Shown here one piece after another: positions 24,337 to 32,786 of a stretch of DNA of 39,517 nucleotides (positions are counted from its first letter, which is position 1; every line of letters starts with the position of its first letter). The stretch covers positions 66,285 to 105,801 of the forward strand of contig JAKUPZ010000005.1 of assembly GCA_022449765.1 (NCBI GenBank). The letters are read 5' to 3'. Both the position numbers and the translations under genes were made by a program. The stretch comes from Dehalococcoidia bacterium (GTDB lineage: Bacteria > Chloroflexota > Dehalococcoidia > Lucifugimonadales > Australimonadaceae). Below the pieces are notes generated by a model that saw only the letters and a program-made list of their open reading frames with translations, had not been told where the DNA came from and made no database searches.

Positions 24337-26385
24337 TTACAGACCTAATAATTCCTGCAACTGACTAGGGTCATTTGTAGGCAACTCGCACGTAAAATTA
24401 TTACATAGGTAAGCCATTGGAGCATCTGCATTAGCTCTATCTTCTGATAATGGGGATTGGAAAATTTGATTTTCATCAGGGTTAATTCCATATAATGTCA
24501 GAAATGGCAAAAATTTACTGCTTACCACTTGAATCAATTCTTGGGTGTTCAGGTCTTCAGGCCTTCCAACGATTACTAGTTCCGTAGATTTCGCCATATA
24601 CAATTCTAATATTTTCAACCAATTTCCAAATCCCAAGGGATACCTTGAAATCAAGGGGATTACCTCTTGTAATATCGCTTCTAATTTTTGAAAATACTCC
24701 GTCGAATTAGTAATTTTATACATCCGCAATAACGCTTCAGCTGCAGATGAACTGCCAGAAGGAATAGCATTATCAAATACGGTATACGGTCGAGTAATTA
24801 ACTGTTCGTGATCAACACCAACGTCATAAAATCGATTAGACTCATCATCCCAAAATAATTCAATCATTTCATCCGTTAAGCGCTCAGCTGTAGCAATCCA
24901 TTCAGAGGAAAATGTCGAAGCATGCAGCGATAGCAAAGCATTAATTAAGAATGCATAGTCCTCCAAGTATCCAAGTAAATGTGCTTCCCCATTTTTCCAT
25001 GTCCGTAACAATCGATTATTTATGTACAGGTTCTCTAATAGAAATTTCGCATTATTTTCTGCAGATTCAATATAATCTTTGCGCCCTAAAGATAAGCCCG
25101 CTTCTGCAAAAACACGAAGTATCAAAGCATTCCAAGAAGTGAGCACTTTATCGTCAGTTGCAGGAGGTATCCGTTTCGTCCTTTGATTTAATAATTTTTG
25201 ATTTGAATCTCTCAATATCCTCCTAAGATTTTCTATTTCCAAATTCAATACGTTTGAAGAGGATGCAATGCTTCCTTGAATATTTAATATATTCGCCCCT
25301 TCAAAATTCCCATTTTGTGTCACTCCATAATGATAGGCATACACATCTGCATCATCACCTAGTATTAATTGAATTTCACTTAGGGTCCAAACGTAATATT
25401 TCCCTTCAACACCCTCGCTGTCAGCGTCCTGAGAAGAAAAGTACCCTCCTTGGTCATGCCTAAGATTGCGGTTTATGTAATCAAGAATCTCTTGTACAAG
25501 AATGCTGTACTGAGGGTCCCCAGATAATGTGAAAAACTGTGCACATAATGAAGCTAGCAGCGCATTGTCATACAACATTTTTTCAAAATGTGGGATCAGC
25601 CATTGATCATCAGTTGCGTAACGAGAAAAACCTCCGCCAAGTTGGTCGTAAATTCCCCCTTTAGCCATTTTGCTCAAAGTTACCTCTACCATCTCTTTTG
25701 CCCGTTGATCACCTGTGCGGAAGTAATATCTCAATAAAAATTCCTGAGGCATCGACTGAGGAAATTTGGGCGCATTACCAAAACCACCATTCTCATGGTC
25801 AAAAACAGATAAAAGAGTTTGGAACGCATTATCCGTAATAGTACTGTTTATAGACTCTTGAGGATGTTCTTTGGAGACATGGGCAATTAAAGCGTTTGTG
25901 AGCACATTGGCATTCTCTTCAACCATGTTCCTTTGGGTTTTATATGCCTCCGAAACAGCGTCGATAACTTTAGGCCACGAAGGCATACCTCTAAAATCAG
26001 AAGGTGGGAAGTAGGTCCCACCGTAAAATGGTCTGCCGTCAGGCAGTAAAAAAACGTTAAGTGGCCATCCACCATGTCCATGCATTTGCTGCACTGCGTT
26101 CATATATATACTGTCTATATCTGGTCTTTCTTCACGATCAACCTTTATGCAAACTAATAACTCGTTCATTTTGCTTGCAATTTCCACGTTCTCAAATGAT
26201 TCTCTCTCCATCACGTGGCACCAGTGACAGGCGGAATACCCTATAGAGACAAGTACAGGCTTATCTTCTTCATATGCCTTTAGAAAAGCTTCTTCACCCC
26301 ACGGAAACCATTCGACAGGGTTATGTGCGTGCTGTAGTAAGTATGGAGATGTTTCGTGTATTAACCGATTTGAAAATTCAGGCAT
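24337..26385 (-). CDS. YyaL/SSP411-type thioredoxin-domain protein (DUF255)
   Basis: The protein has 682 residues, full length for the family. The N-terminal DUF255 thioredoxin-like domain opens with [19 protein letters not shown] and has a CxxC redox motif in SACHWCHVM (Cys53, Cys56). [20 protein letters not shown] follows. The C-terminal part is an (alpha/alpha)6 barrel like N-acylglucosamine 2-epimerases/glycosidases, with [18 protein letters not shown] and [13 protein letters not shown]. The role is unproven, possibly a redox-linked carbohydrate or cell-wall enzyme. It starts 6 nt after the agmatinase stop, so it is probably co-transcribed with the polyamine genes, a link not explained by the family. 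Confidence 0.9.
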   Translation of the reverse strand: MPEFSNRLIHETSPYLLQHAHNPVEWFPWGEEAFLKAYEEDKPVLVSIGYSACHWCHVMERESFENVEIASKMNELLVCIKVDREERPDIDSIYMNAVQQMHGHGGWPLNVFLLPDGRPFYGGTYFPPSDFRGMPSWPKVIDAVSEAYKTQRNMVEENANVLTNALIAHVSKEHPQESINSTITDNAFQTLLSVFDHENGGFGNAPKFPQSMPQEFLLRYYFRTGDQRAKEMVEVTLSKMAKGGIYDQLGGGFSRYATDDQWLIPHFEKMLYDNALLASLCAQFFTLSGDPQYSILVQEILDYINRNLRHDQGGYFSSQDADSEGVEGKYYVWTLSEIQLILGDDADVYAYHYGVTQNGNFEGANILNIQGSIASSSNVLNLEIENLRRILRDSNQKLLNQRTKRIPPATDDKVLTSWNALILRVFAEAGLSLGRKDYIESAENNAKFLLENLYINNRLLRTWKNGEAHLLGYLEDYAFLINALLSLHASTFSSEWIATAERLTDEMIELFWDDESNRFYDVGVDHEQLITRPYTVFDNAIPSGSSSAAEALLRMYKITNSTEYFQKLEAILQEVIPLISRYPLGFGNWLKILELYMAKSTELVIVGRPEDLNTQELIQVVSSKFLPFLTLYGINPDENQIFQSPLSEDRANADAPMAYLCNNFTCELPTNDPSQLQELLGL

Positions 26386-26391
26386 ATTTTT

Positions 26392-27258
26392 TCATTTTTG
26401 CTCTGTAGCATATGCTATAAGTTTATAAACTAATTTTGCGGCAGTATAAGAGCAGGTTTCAGGGCCTTCATTTGGCGATAGCTCTACAACATCAAACCCT
26501 ACAATTTTCCGATTATGGGATACATGCCTGATTATCCGCAGCGCTTCCCACCAGCCTAGGCCCCCAGGCTCAGGAGTCCCTACCGCAGCCATCAAGGAAG
26601 GATCAAAAGCATCAAGATCAAACGATATGTAGACATTTTGGGATAATGTTGCCGTAATAGACTCTAAATCGGTAATTTCTTCAGCAAAACGCTGAATTAC
26701 GGGAGTTTTGCTTGTCTTTGCAAATATTGATTCCTCTTTAGTAAGGCTCCTTACTCCAACAATAGTTACAGGCGCATAATCGAGCATTCTCCGTGACGCA
26801 CATGCATGGCTGTAAGAGTTACCTTGATATTCATCGCGAAGATCTGCCTGCGCATCAAATACCAAAATACTTAAATCTTCATATTTGAGCGACATCGCTT
26901 TCACTACCCCTGCTGAAACCGAGTGCTCTCCCCCCAAAACTCCAACCAATTTTTCTTTGTTGATATAGCTAGTTACAGCATCTGCAATTGTCAGTGTCAT
27001 AGCCTCTGAGCTTGATAGATTCGACGCCAAAGCTTCTGCAGTATGGATTCCAATTTGGCATGGTTCGATGCCTAATTCCGAGTCAAAATCTTCCATTTCA
27101 GCAGAAGCTCGGATAATTGCAGCAGGTCCCGAATTTGTACCTTTTTTGTAACTAGTGGTGGATTCAAAAGGAACCGGTAATATGACACATTTAGAATTCT
27201 CTAAGGAATGTTCAGTTTGATCTAAAGCCAGAAATGAGTTAGGAGTAGTTTGCCACAT
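26392..27258 (-). CDS. Agmatinase/arginase-family ureohydrolase with an altered metal motif
   Basis: The protein has 288 residues. The arginase-fold motifs are in order: LGGEHSVSAG (His112), FDAQADLRDEY (Asp135, Gln137, Asp139), and SFDLDAFDPS (Asp214, Asp216). SHACASRRM after the second motif and the overall length fit agmatinase (SpeB), which converts agmatine to putrescine and urea with two Mn ions. The second motif is normally DAHxD; here the metal-ligand His is Gln, encoded CAG. This could weaken one Mn site or mark a subfamily with another substrate. It lies 16 nt after a SpeD homologue, which supports a polyamine role. ATG start at 27258. Confidence 0.85.
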   Translation of the reverse strand: MWQTTPNSFLALDQTEHSLENSKCVILPVPFESTTSYKKGTNSGPAAIIRASAEMEDFDSELGIEPCQIGIHTAEALASNLSSSEAMTLTIADAVTSYINKEKLVGVLGGEHSVSAGVVKAMSLKYEDLSILVFDAQADLRDEYQGNSYSHACASRRMLDYAPVTIVGVRSLTKEESIFAKTSKTPVIQRFAEEITDLESITATLSQNVYISFDLDAFDPSLMAAVGTPEPGGLGWWEALRIIRHVSHNRKIVGFDVVELSPNEGPETCSYTAAKLVYKLIAYATEQK

Positions 27259-27274
27259 TGAAGATGCCTAAGCC

Positions 27275-27694
27275 TTAGATTTTTGTCCTTCGTTGCAATT
27301 CGTAACGCTCAGACTCAACCACTCTTGAGGCCGTTTCAGGTACAAGATGCTCTAGACCTCTATCCAAAATCCAGCATTCGAGTTTGTCGATCTGAAACAT
27401 TGACTTAACTTCTTTCTTAGCGTTTTCTATATCAAATTCTTTGCATGAGAAGACATCAACATTCAAGTAGTTACGATCGGGGAAAGTATGAACACTTATA
27501 TGGCTCTCAGCTATAATTACAAAACCTGATACTCCCCAGTCTTCTTCCACAGGTCCACGGTAAATTTGGACCGATGGCTCAGAAATTTTGGTCATAGCTA
27601 TTCGCTCTGGGAATTTGTCTAAAAATTCTAGGACGATTTCTGAGCTAGCGAGTAATCCTGAAGGGCTTCCGTATCCATCAATTGCTAAGTGCAT
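27275..27694 (-). CDS. speD: S-adenosylmethionine decarboxylase proenzyme homologue (SpeD fold, pyruvoyl)
   Basis: The protein has 139 residues and its ATG has a GGAG box. It belongs to the longer prokaryotic SpeD form ([34 protein letters not shown]). The self-cleavage site is Glu63-Ser64 in AESHISVHT, where Ser64 becomes the pyruvoyl cofactor; His69 and Cys84 (FSCKEFD) match the known processing and catalytic residues. The standard reaction is decarboxylation of SAM for spermidine synthesis. No spermidine synthase is nearby and the next gene encodes an agmatinase. Because some SpeD homologues are known arginine or ornithine decarboxylases (for example the crenarchaeal arginine decarboxylase), arginine is a real alternative substrate. 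It heads the minus-strand operon. Confidence 0.88.
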   Translation of the reverse strand: MHLAIDGYGSPSGLLASSEIVLEFLDKFPERIAMTKISEPSVQIYRGPVEEDWGVSGFVIIAESHISVHTFPDRNYLNVDVFSCKEFDIENAKKEVKSMFQIDKLECWILDRGLEHLVPETASRVVESERYELQRRTKI

Positions 27695-27787
27695 AAATCT
27701 CCGTAACTATCTATGTATTTACCTTCATTCAGGCTAGCATCGCTCGGGCCCTACTACAACTGTAAGAAAAAAACGAATCCCAAATGC

Positions 27788-27793
27788 TATACT
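27788..27793 (+). promoter_or_regulatory. Possible -10 element before cinA
   Basis: TATACT matches the -10 consensus at five of six positions and lies about 50 nt before the cinA ATG. It sits in the 149-nt divergent gap between speD and cinA. No clear -35 is seen at 16-18 nt. Confidence 0.35.
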
Positions 27794-27843
27794 CGCATGA
27801 CTTGTATGTCGCAAAGTTGATCTCGCTTTCGATCGGATAATCA

Positions 27844-29073
27844 ATGGACGCAGAAATTATTGCAGTAGGCACTGAATTGCTCATGGGAGAAACGCAAGAT
27901 ACCAATTCTTCATGGATTGGTCAGCGGCTACCTGAATTCGGAGTAGAACTGAAACATGTCACCATCGTAGGTGATGATCTCCAAAGGCTCACTTCAACTG
28001 TAAATCTTGCGTGGGAACGGTCAAATTTGATAATAATCATGGGAGGCTTGGGGCCAACATTAGATGATTTAACCCGAGAAGCAATTGCCAACATGCTCGG
28101 AGAAGAACTTACAACTGACCCTGACCTTGCAAAGTGGCTAGAGGATAGCTTTGCTCGTAGGAACATAAACCCAATGCCTGTGCAAAATCTTCGGCAGGCA
28201 GGTGTAATTCCTTCTTCAAAGCCGATCCGTAATTCAATGGGCACAGCTCCAAGTTGGTGGATAGAAAAAGACAATCGAATCTTAATTACTCTTCCTGGCC
28301 CTCCAAGAGAACTGACTACCATGTGGAGTACCGAAATAGCCTACCGCCTGAAAGAGAAATTACCTGGGCAAAAAATTTTATCAAAGACATTTAAGACTAT
28401 TGGGTTAAGTGAAGCTGCAGTCGATGAAGCAGTAAACGAAGTGTATAAGATTGAAGGGCTCGACTTCGGAGTATATGCAAAGCAAGATGGTATCTATGTA
28501 CGAGCAATCGCTAAAGCCTCAACAGAGAAAGAAGCAAGCAAAACTTTACTAAAAGCTGAATCCATAATCCTGCAATCTTTAAATGATTATATCTGGGGTA
28601 CAGGAGAGGATTATCCTCCGGAGAAAGCAGGGGAACTGCTGGCTCAACAGAGCCTTACGCTTGCAGTTCTCGAGTCGTGTACAGGTGGCCTACTTGGTGC
28701 AGCATTGACTGAAATACCTGGATCTTCGAAATATTTCATGGGAGGAATGATCACTTACACGAATGATATGAAAATTGCATCAGGTGTTTCATCAGAATTA
28801 TTAAATAACTTTGGGGCAGTCAGTGAAGAGGTAGCCAAAGAAATGTCCGTAGCTGCATGTAAAAGATTCAACACTGACTGCGGTATTGGGATCACTGGAA
28901 TCGCTGGGCCTGGTGACCATGAAGGTATAAAGGCGGGTACAGTTTTCATAGGTGTAAACACGCCGCGCTCATTAACCGTAACTAAGCACGAATTCCCTTC
29001 AAGGAGGCCTCTAGTAAGAAATCGAGCGGTAACTGCTGCGCTATTACAGCTTATAAAAGCACTGAACTCTTAA
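27844..29073 (+). CDS. cinA: CinA-like protein (COG1058 domain plus NMN amidohydrolase domain)
   Basis: The protein has 409 residues with two domains, the normal CinA length. The N-terminal MoaB/MogA-like COG1058 domain shows AEIIAVGTELLMGETQDTNS and IIMGGLGPTLDDLTREAIA. The C-terminal PncC-like domain has AVLESCTGGLLGAALTEIPG and GIAGPGDHEGIKAGTVFIGV. In characterised relatives the C-terminal domain deamidates nicotinamide mononucleotide in pyridine nucleotide recycling, and the N-terminal domain has ADP-ribose pyrophosphatase activity. The name from competence in Bacillus/Streptococcus need not imply competence here. It is monocistronic, convergent with tRNA-Lys. Confidence 0.92.
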   Translation: MDAEIIAVGTELLMGETQDTNSSWIGQRLPEFGVELKHVTIVGDDLQRLTSTVNLAWERSNLIIIMGGLGPTLDDLTREAIANMLGEELTTDPDLAKWLEDSFARRNINPMPVQNLRQAGVIPSSKPIRNSMGTAPSWWIEKDNRILITLPGPPRELTTMWSTEIAYRLKEKLPGQKILSKTFKTIGLSEAAVDEAVNEVYKIEGLDFGVYAKQDGIYVRAIAKASTEKEASKTLLKAESIILQSLNDYIWGTGEDYPPEKAGELLAQQSLTLAVLESCTGGLLGAALTEIPGSSKYFMGGMITYTNDMKIASGVSSELLNNFGAVSEEVAKEMSVAACKRFNTDCGIGITGIAGPGDHEGIKAGTVFIGVNTPRSLTVTKHEFPSRRPLVRNRAVTAALLQLIKALNS

Positions 29074-29089
29074 AAACCCTGCACGATTT

Positions 29090-29164
29090 TGGTACCCCCG
29101 GACGGACTCGAACCGTCAACGCTTGGATTAAAAGTCCAACGCTCTGCCTTTGAGCTACGGGGGC
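29090..29164 (-). tRNA. tRNA-Lys (anticodon UUU)
   Basis: The minus strand folds into a complete cloverleaf: acceptor GCCCCCG with CGGGGGT (G1-U72 wobble), D stem GCTC/GAGC, anticodon stem TTGGA/TCCAA with loop CTTTTAA (anticodon at 29130-29132), a T-arm with GGTTCGAGTCC, and discriminator A at 29093. The 3' CCA is encoded (29090-29092). It lies between convergent cinA and the lepB terminus. Confidence 0.97.
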
Positions 29165-29181
29165 CTATTTATTCATTATGG

Positions 29182-29766
29182 CTATCGAAACAAAAATTTG
29201 TTATCAATTTTTGGTAACGGCCAGTAATTTAACCACACTTCACCAATAATATTCTCTTCCGGTACCCAGCCCCAGTGCCGAGAATCATCACTTTCGGACC
29301 TATTATCACCCATCACAATATATTTACCCAACGGTATGACACGATCGACCAAGCTTTCATTGGAGTTATGTACCACATAGGGCTCTTTTAAAACTACCCC
29401 ATTTCGAATAACTCTTCCGTTTTCTATTTCTATTGTATCCCCTGGAACACCTATCACGCGCTTCACCAGTATTTGTCGTTCATTCCTAGGCCACCGAAAC
29501 ACAACAATGTCCCCAAAAGAAGGTCTACCTAAAGGGTACCAACGAGCGGTTTCTGGTCTATCGAAGGTAGGAATAATATTTGCAACTTTATTTTTCTCAA
29601 TGCTCAAATAAGCCAATTTATTAACTATCACTCTATCGTAATCGGCATAAGTAGGGTTCATACTCGGGCCCTCAACCCTAAAATTTTGGATTGTGGCTTG
29701 CAGTAATAAAACAAAAAAAATCGCTAGTGCGACAGTTTGTATTGATTCTCTAAACGCTACTCGCAT
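29182..29766 (-). CDS. lepB: Signal peptidase I
   Basis: The protein is 194 residues from the ATG at 29766; a GTG one codon earlier (29769) is possible. One N-terminal membrane anchor (VALAIFFVLLLQATI) precedes the catalytic domain. The nucleophile Ser35 is in VEGPSMNPTY, the general base Lys102 in ILVKRVIGVPGD, and box E is MGDNRSESDDSRHWG. It cleaves signal peptides of exported proteins at the outer face of the cytoplasmic membrane. It is compact like Gram-positive-type enzymes. It is divergent from the SIMPL lipoprotein gene across a 51-nt promoter region and downstream of nothing else on its strand. Confidence 0.95.
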   Translation of the reverse strand: MRVAFRESIQTVALAIFFVLLLQATIQNFRVEGPSMNPTYADYDRVIVNKLAYLSIEKNKVANIIPTFDRPETARWYPLGRPSFGDIVVFRWPRNERQILVKRVIGVPGDTIEIENGRVIRNGVVLKEPYVVHNSNESLVDRVIPLGKYIVMGDNRSESDDSRHWGWVPEENIIGEVWLNYWPLPKIDNKFLFR

Positions 29767-29785
29767 CACCCATATACCAATCGAT

Positions 29786-29797
29786 TATAATATTATA
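29786..29797. promoter_or_regulatory. Back-to-back -10 elements of lepB and the SIMPL lipoprotein gene
   Basis: TATAATATTATA is a perfect 12-bp palindrome. It contains a consensus TATAAT on each strand: plus strand 29786-29791 and minus strand 29797-29792. Transcripts would leave in both directions, with leaders of about 20 nt. Matching -35 hexamers are weak on both sides. Confidence 0.5.
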
Positions 29798-29820
29798 CAG
29801 CCTGAGAGTAATATGGTCTT

Positions 29821-30660
29821 ATGGGTAACATACATAACAACATAATTTATGCAGTACTTGTACTTCTCCTAGTCATGATTGCTACTGGATGCAACGATAA
29901 TGGCTCCAGTAACAGCGTACCAATGGAACCCTCGACAAGTAATACCTCTGAGCAGATCAATAGTATTTCTCGAACCACTACTGATGGCCAAGGGCTTATT
30001 TCTTCTTCTAATATTAATCATGACGTAGGAATACATGTGACTGGCGCAGGAGTGATTACAGTAGAGCCTGATATCGCAGTTTTGTCCGTCTCAATTGAAA
30101 CTACGAATAAATCGCTGTCAATTTCCTCAATTAAAAATGCGAAATCTACCGAGCTGGTTTTGAAGGTATTGAAGGCCAACGATGTCAATGAAGAAGATAT
30201 TAAAACACAGCGATATTCCACACAGCCGGTATACAAATACACACAAGAAGAAGGTCAGAAACTACAGGGTTACAAGGTAACTAACTCGTTACAAATTACC
30301 TTGCGGACAATCAGCAACAATATAGGCCCCATCATTGATGAATTAGTCAGTTCTGCAGGAAACGATATTAGAATCAATCAAATCAATTTCCGGAAAGAAG
30401 ACACTAGCAGTGCTCTACGCCAAGCCAGAATCCTAGCAGCCCAAAATGCAATTGAGATAGCAGAATTGTACGCCTTAGAAATGGGAGTAACGAGAGGGAA
30501 ATTACTTTACGTAGTAGACCAGAATTCCTCGCGATATCCTGAAAAGGATTCATTTGCAATGGCTGAAGCTGGACTAACTGCGCGATCTACTCCAACCACA
30601 ATCATTCCAGGTGGCTATGACATCACTGCTACCATACGTGTGGTTTTTGCAATCAATTAA
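29821..30660 (+). CDS. SIMPL-domain (DUF541) lipoprotein
   Basis: The protein has 279 residues. A lipoprotein signal peptide has a lipobox ending ATGC (Cys24), then a Ser/Asn-rich linker of about 50 residues precedes a SIMPL/DUF541 domain. Domain markers are GAGVITVEPDIAVLSVSIET, EEDIKTQRYSTQPVYKY, YKVTNSLQITLR and the C-terminal GGYDITATIRVVFAI. The family includes BP26/OMP28 and YggE-type envelope proteins that form ring oligomers; the function is poorly defined (oxidative or envelope stress in some). Here it is a membrane-anchored surface protein. It ends 5 nt before the stop of the convergent selenocysteine-rhodanese gene. Confidence 0.87.
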   Translation: MGNIHNNIIYAVLVLLLVMIATGCNDNGSSNSVPMEPSTSNTSEQINSISRTTTDGQGLISSSNINHDVGIHVTGAGVITVEPDIAVLSVSIETTNKSLSISSIKNAKSTELVLKVLKANDVNEEDIKTQRYSTQPVYKYTQEEGQKLQGYKVTNSLQITLRTISNNIGPIIDELVSSAGNDIRINQINFRKEDTSSALRQARILAAQNAIEIAELYALEMGVTRGKLLYVVDQNSSRYPEKDSFAMAEAGLTARSTPTTIIPGGYDITATIRVVFAIN

Positions 30661-30665
30661 AGCAT

Positions 30666-31484
30666 TCACTCTAGGGGAGTGTCGTCTCGGTTAGCCCATT
30701 CTCCCATTGAGCCATCATACATACATACGTCAGAGTAACCCAATAACGCCAGTACAAAAGCAGCGTGCGCCGCACGCACCCCACCCTGTCAGTAAATATG
30801 AATCCGTTTTTCTGAACTTATACCTACGCTAATTAATAAAGATTCCAAATCCTTTGTAGATTTAAAAGTTTGATCTTCATTAACAAGATTGGTCCATTCC
30901 AGGTGCACAGCACCGGGAATGTGGCCAACACGATTATTCCCTCTTGAATTAGCTCCGCTATATTCATCATCCGATCGAACATCCCAGATGAGGGAATCAT
31001 CGTTCCCTATCGCTAATTTTAATTTTTCTACATCGGATTGAATTGCTTGATTTACATAATCGGTAGTAAATAAAGAGCTTTTGTATGGAAATGGTGGACC
31101 CGACTCTATAGGCAAATTCAAAGAAGACCACTCACTCCAGCCACCATCAAGGATTTTTACATTTGAATGGCCATAGTAGTTCAAAACCCACCACAGTCGT
31201 GCAGCATCCCTACTCGAAAATCGATCATAAGCTATCACCAATGTGTCATCACCAATTCCTATTGACTCGAACCATTCTTTTGCTTCAGTAGGAGGCGCGA
31301 CTAGTCGCTTATTTTCACTTCCTTTTATCTGCCATGATGGAGATAGAACTGCGCCAGGTATGTGACCTTCAAGAAATTGTTCTTGGTCTTGGGCCATTTC
31401 AACAATCCTAATTCCATCTTCGCTAAGATGACCTGCAAGCCAATTTGCACTTACCAATAACTGATCTCTTGGACTTGCTGCCAT
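30666..31484 (-). CDS. Two-domain thiosulfate/3-mercaptopyruvate sulfurtransferase (rhodanese), candidate selenoprotein with in-frame UGA
   Basis: Translation from the ATG at 31484 (strong AGGAGGT box) gives an inactive N-terminal rhodanese domain (QFLEGHIPGAV) and a C-terminal catalytic domain (WDVRSDDEYSG, GHIPGAVHLEW). An in-frame TGA at 30791-30789 falls exactly where the catalytic Cys of the Y-C-Q-G-G loop belongs (HIY-U-QGGVRAAHA). The frame then continues for 40 conserved codons (FVLALLGYSDV, YDGSMGEWANRDDTP) to a real TGA at 30668-30666. Reading UGA as selenocysteine gives 272 residues, the normal length. A SECIS-like hairpin lies just after the UGA. The enzyme would transfer sulfur or selenium through a selenenyl intermediate. 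The alternatives are a nonsense mutation or a base-call error. selA, selB, selC and selD are not in the window. Confidence 0.82.
30757..30782 (-). other. Candidate bacterial SECIS element
   Basis: On the transcript, GCGUGC, a GGC loop and GCACGC form a perfect 6-bp hairpin (30777-30763). The loop begins 17 nt after the UGA and starts with GG. Below a bulged U, additional G-C and G-U pairs extend the stem to about 30782 and 30757. Spacing, small apical loop and G in the first two loop positions match the known bacterial SECIS pattern. SelB binding is inferred. Confidence 0.7.
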
Positions 31485-31539
31485 ACTACCTCCTAGTTTC
31501 CCAACAATAGTGAAATCGTTCTACGGAAAAGTCACAGTA

Positions 31540-32784
31540 TCATTTTCTTGGAGGTCTAGCTAAGTAAGAACAGGCTCCACCTACAAGCAATACCACGGCA
31601 AAGAATAACAAGGCTATAGAATAATCGCCATTCGTGTCAAAAACATATCCAGCCAAAATAGGACCCACAGCGTTTGAGGCAATGACAAACGGATGAGTTA
31701 TTCCTCGGATCATCCCTATAGAGTATCGGCCAAAATAATCTGCATACACTACTGGCAACATTGAAAAAATTCCTCCAAAAGCCGCAGATTCAAAAAAAGT
31801 AAAGAAGAGCATTGGCAACCCTGGAGGAAGCTGAATTGCGATAAGCATTGCTATCGCACCAGCCACTATAAAAATACTCACTGCAATACGCCCTTCTAAA
31901 TACTCCATGACCCATGCAGCAAAAAATCCACCAATTAGCATACCCACTGCGTGTACTATAAGTACCGGACCAATCATTCCTTCAGAAAGACCCTGATCCA
32001 AAAATAATGGAATTCTATGAAGCCCAAACCCTCCACCTGCAATCATTGCGCTCATATGAGTAAACATAAGAAACCAAAAGACTTTTGTTTTTACGGCATC
32101 CCGGGAAGACCACAATATTTCCTGTGAAGGAAAGGACGGATTTTCAATTCCAGACTCATGGAGTGCATTCCCGTCAGGTGATAATCCAATTTCTTCAGGC
32201 CTACGAGCAAGAATAAGAATCCATGGAAATACTGAACAAAGTGCGACAATAGAACCTAAAACCCAAAGAGCCTCTCGCCATCCCCAAAAATTGATAATAA
32301 TCGCAGCAATCAAAGGCCACATACCAAGGCCAATGCGGCTGCCATTGATTGCCACAGCCGTCGCTAAAGCCCGTCGTCTAATAAACCAGTTTGCAATGAC
32401 TGTATGGCCTGCAAGGTTCTGAATATTCATCATTGCCATCCGGCCAATCGAAAATGCAACGTATAGAGCGATAAGATTTTCTGCAAAGCCCATAGCAATT
32501 AAGGAAAAACCCATGAGTAGCGCTCCAACTGTCATCACAGAACGCCCTCCATAGGCATCAAGTAATTTCCCTATTAATGGGCCCACTAGAGCTGCAAGTA
32601 TGGTAGCGAAACTAAACACACCTGAGACAGCAGTCCTTGACCAGCCAAATTCCTCTGTCCACGAAGGAATAAATACGCTAAAAAGTGGAGCTGCCAAGGA
32701 GCCACTTAATACCATTGTTATTGATACTGCTCCAGCAACTACCCAGCCATAATAAAATTTATTGTTATTTGCGAAGTTTTTAAT
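31540..32784 (-). CDS. MFS transporter (MCT-like) with a non-standard start
   Basis: The first ATG (32715) gives 391 residues. Translation of the open frame upstream yields a typical N-terminus of this family (NKFYYGWVVAGAVSITM, first membrane segment), so the ATG is internal. The open frame begins after an in-frame TGA at 32796 and contains no ATG, GTG or TTG before 32715. The best candidate is an ATT at 32784, with GAGAG 6-7 nt before it; this gives about 414 residues. It has about 12 membrane segments, the GKLLDAYGGRSVM loop and a soluble PEEIGLSPDGNALH central loop, as in the carrier at 16804. It overlaps the stop region of the upstream MFS gene, so translation is probably coupled. Likely an organic-acid carrier. 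Confidence 0.78.
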   Translation of the reverse strand: MKNFANNNKFYYGWVVAGAVSITMVLSGSLAAPLFSVFIPSWTEEFGWSRTAVSGVFSFATILAALVGPLIGKLLDAYGGRSVMTVGALLMGFSLIAMGFAENLIALYVAFSIGRMAMMNIQNLAGHTVIANWFIRRRALATAVAINGSRIGLGMWPLIAAIIINFWGWREALWVLGSIVALCSVFPWILILARRPEEIGLSPDGNALHESGIENPSFPSQEILWSSRDAVKTKVFWFLMFTHMSAMIAGGGFGLHRIPLFLDQGLSEGMIGPVLIVHAVGMLIGGFFAAWVMEYLEGRIAVSIFIVAGAIAMLIAIQLPPGLPMLFFTFFESAAFGGIFSMLPVVYADYFGRYSIGMIRGITHPFVIASNAVGPILAGYVFDTNGDYSIALLFFAVVLLVGGACSYLARPPRK

Positions 32785-32786
32785 TT

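Noticed and set aside
30789-30791. UGA read as tryptophan (alternative code)
   Set aside because: Other genes here end at TGA with coupled downstream starts (for example 5388-5390), and Trp does not fit the catalytic Cys position.
30789-31484. A complete 231-residue rhodanese ending at the UGA, or a pseudogene
   Set aside because: It would stop exactly before the catalytic residue, while 40 conserved in-frame codons and a SECIS-like hairpin follow. No frameshift or other stop is seen, so selenocysteine decoding is the better explanation.
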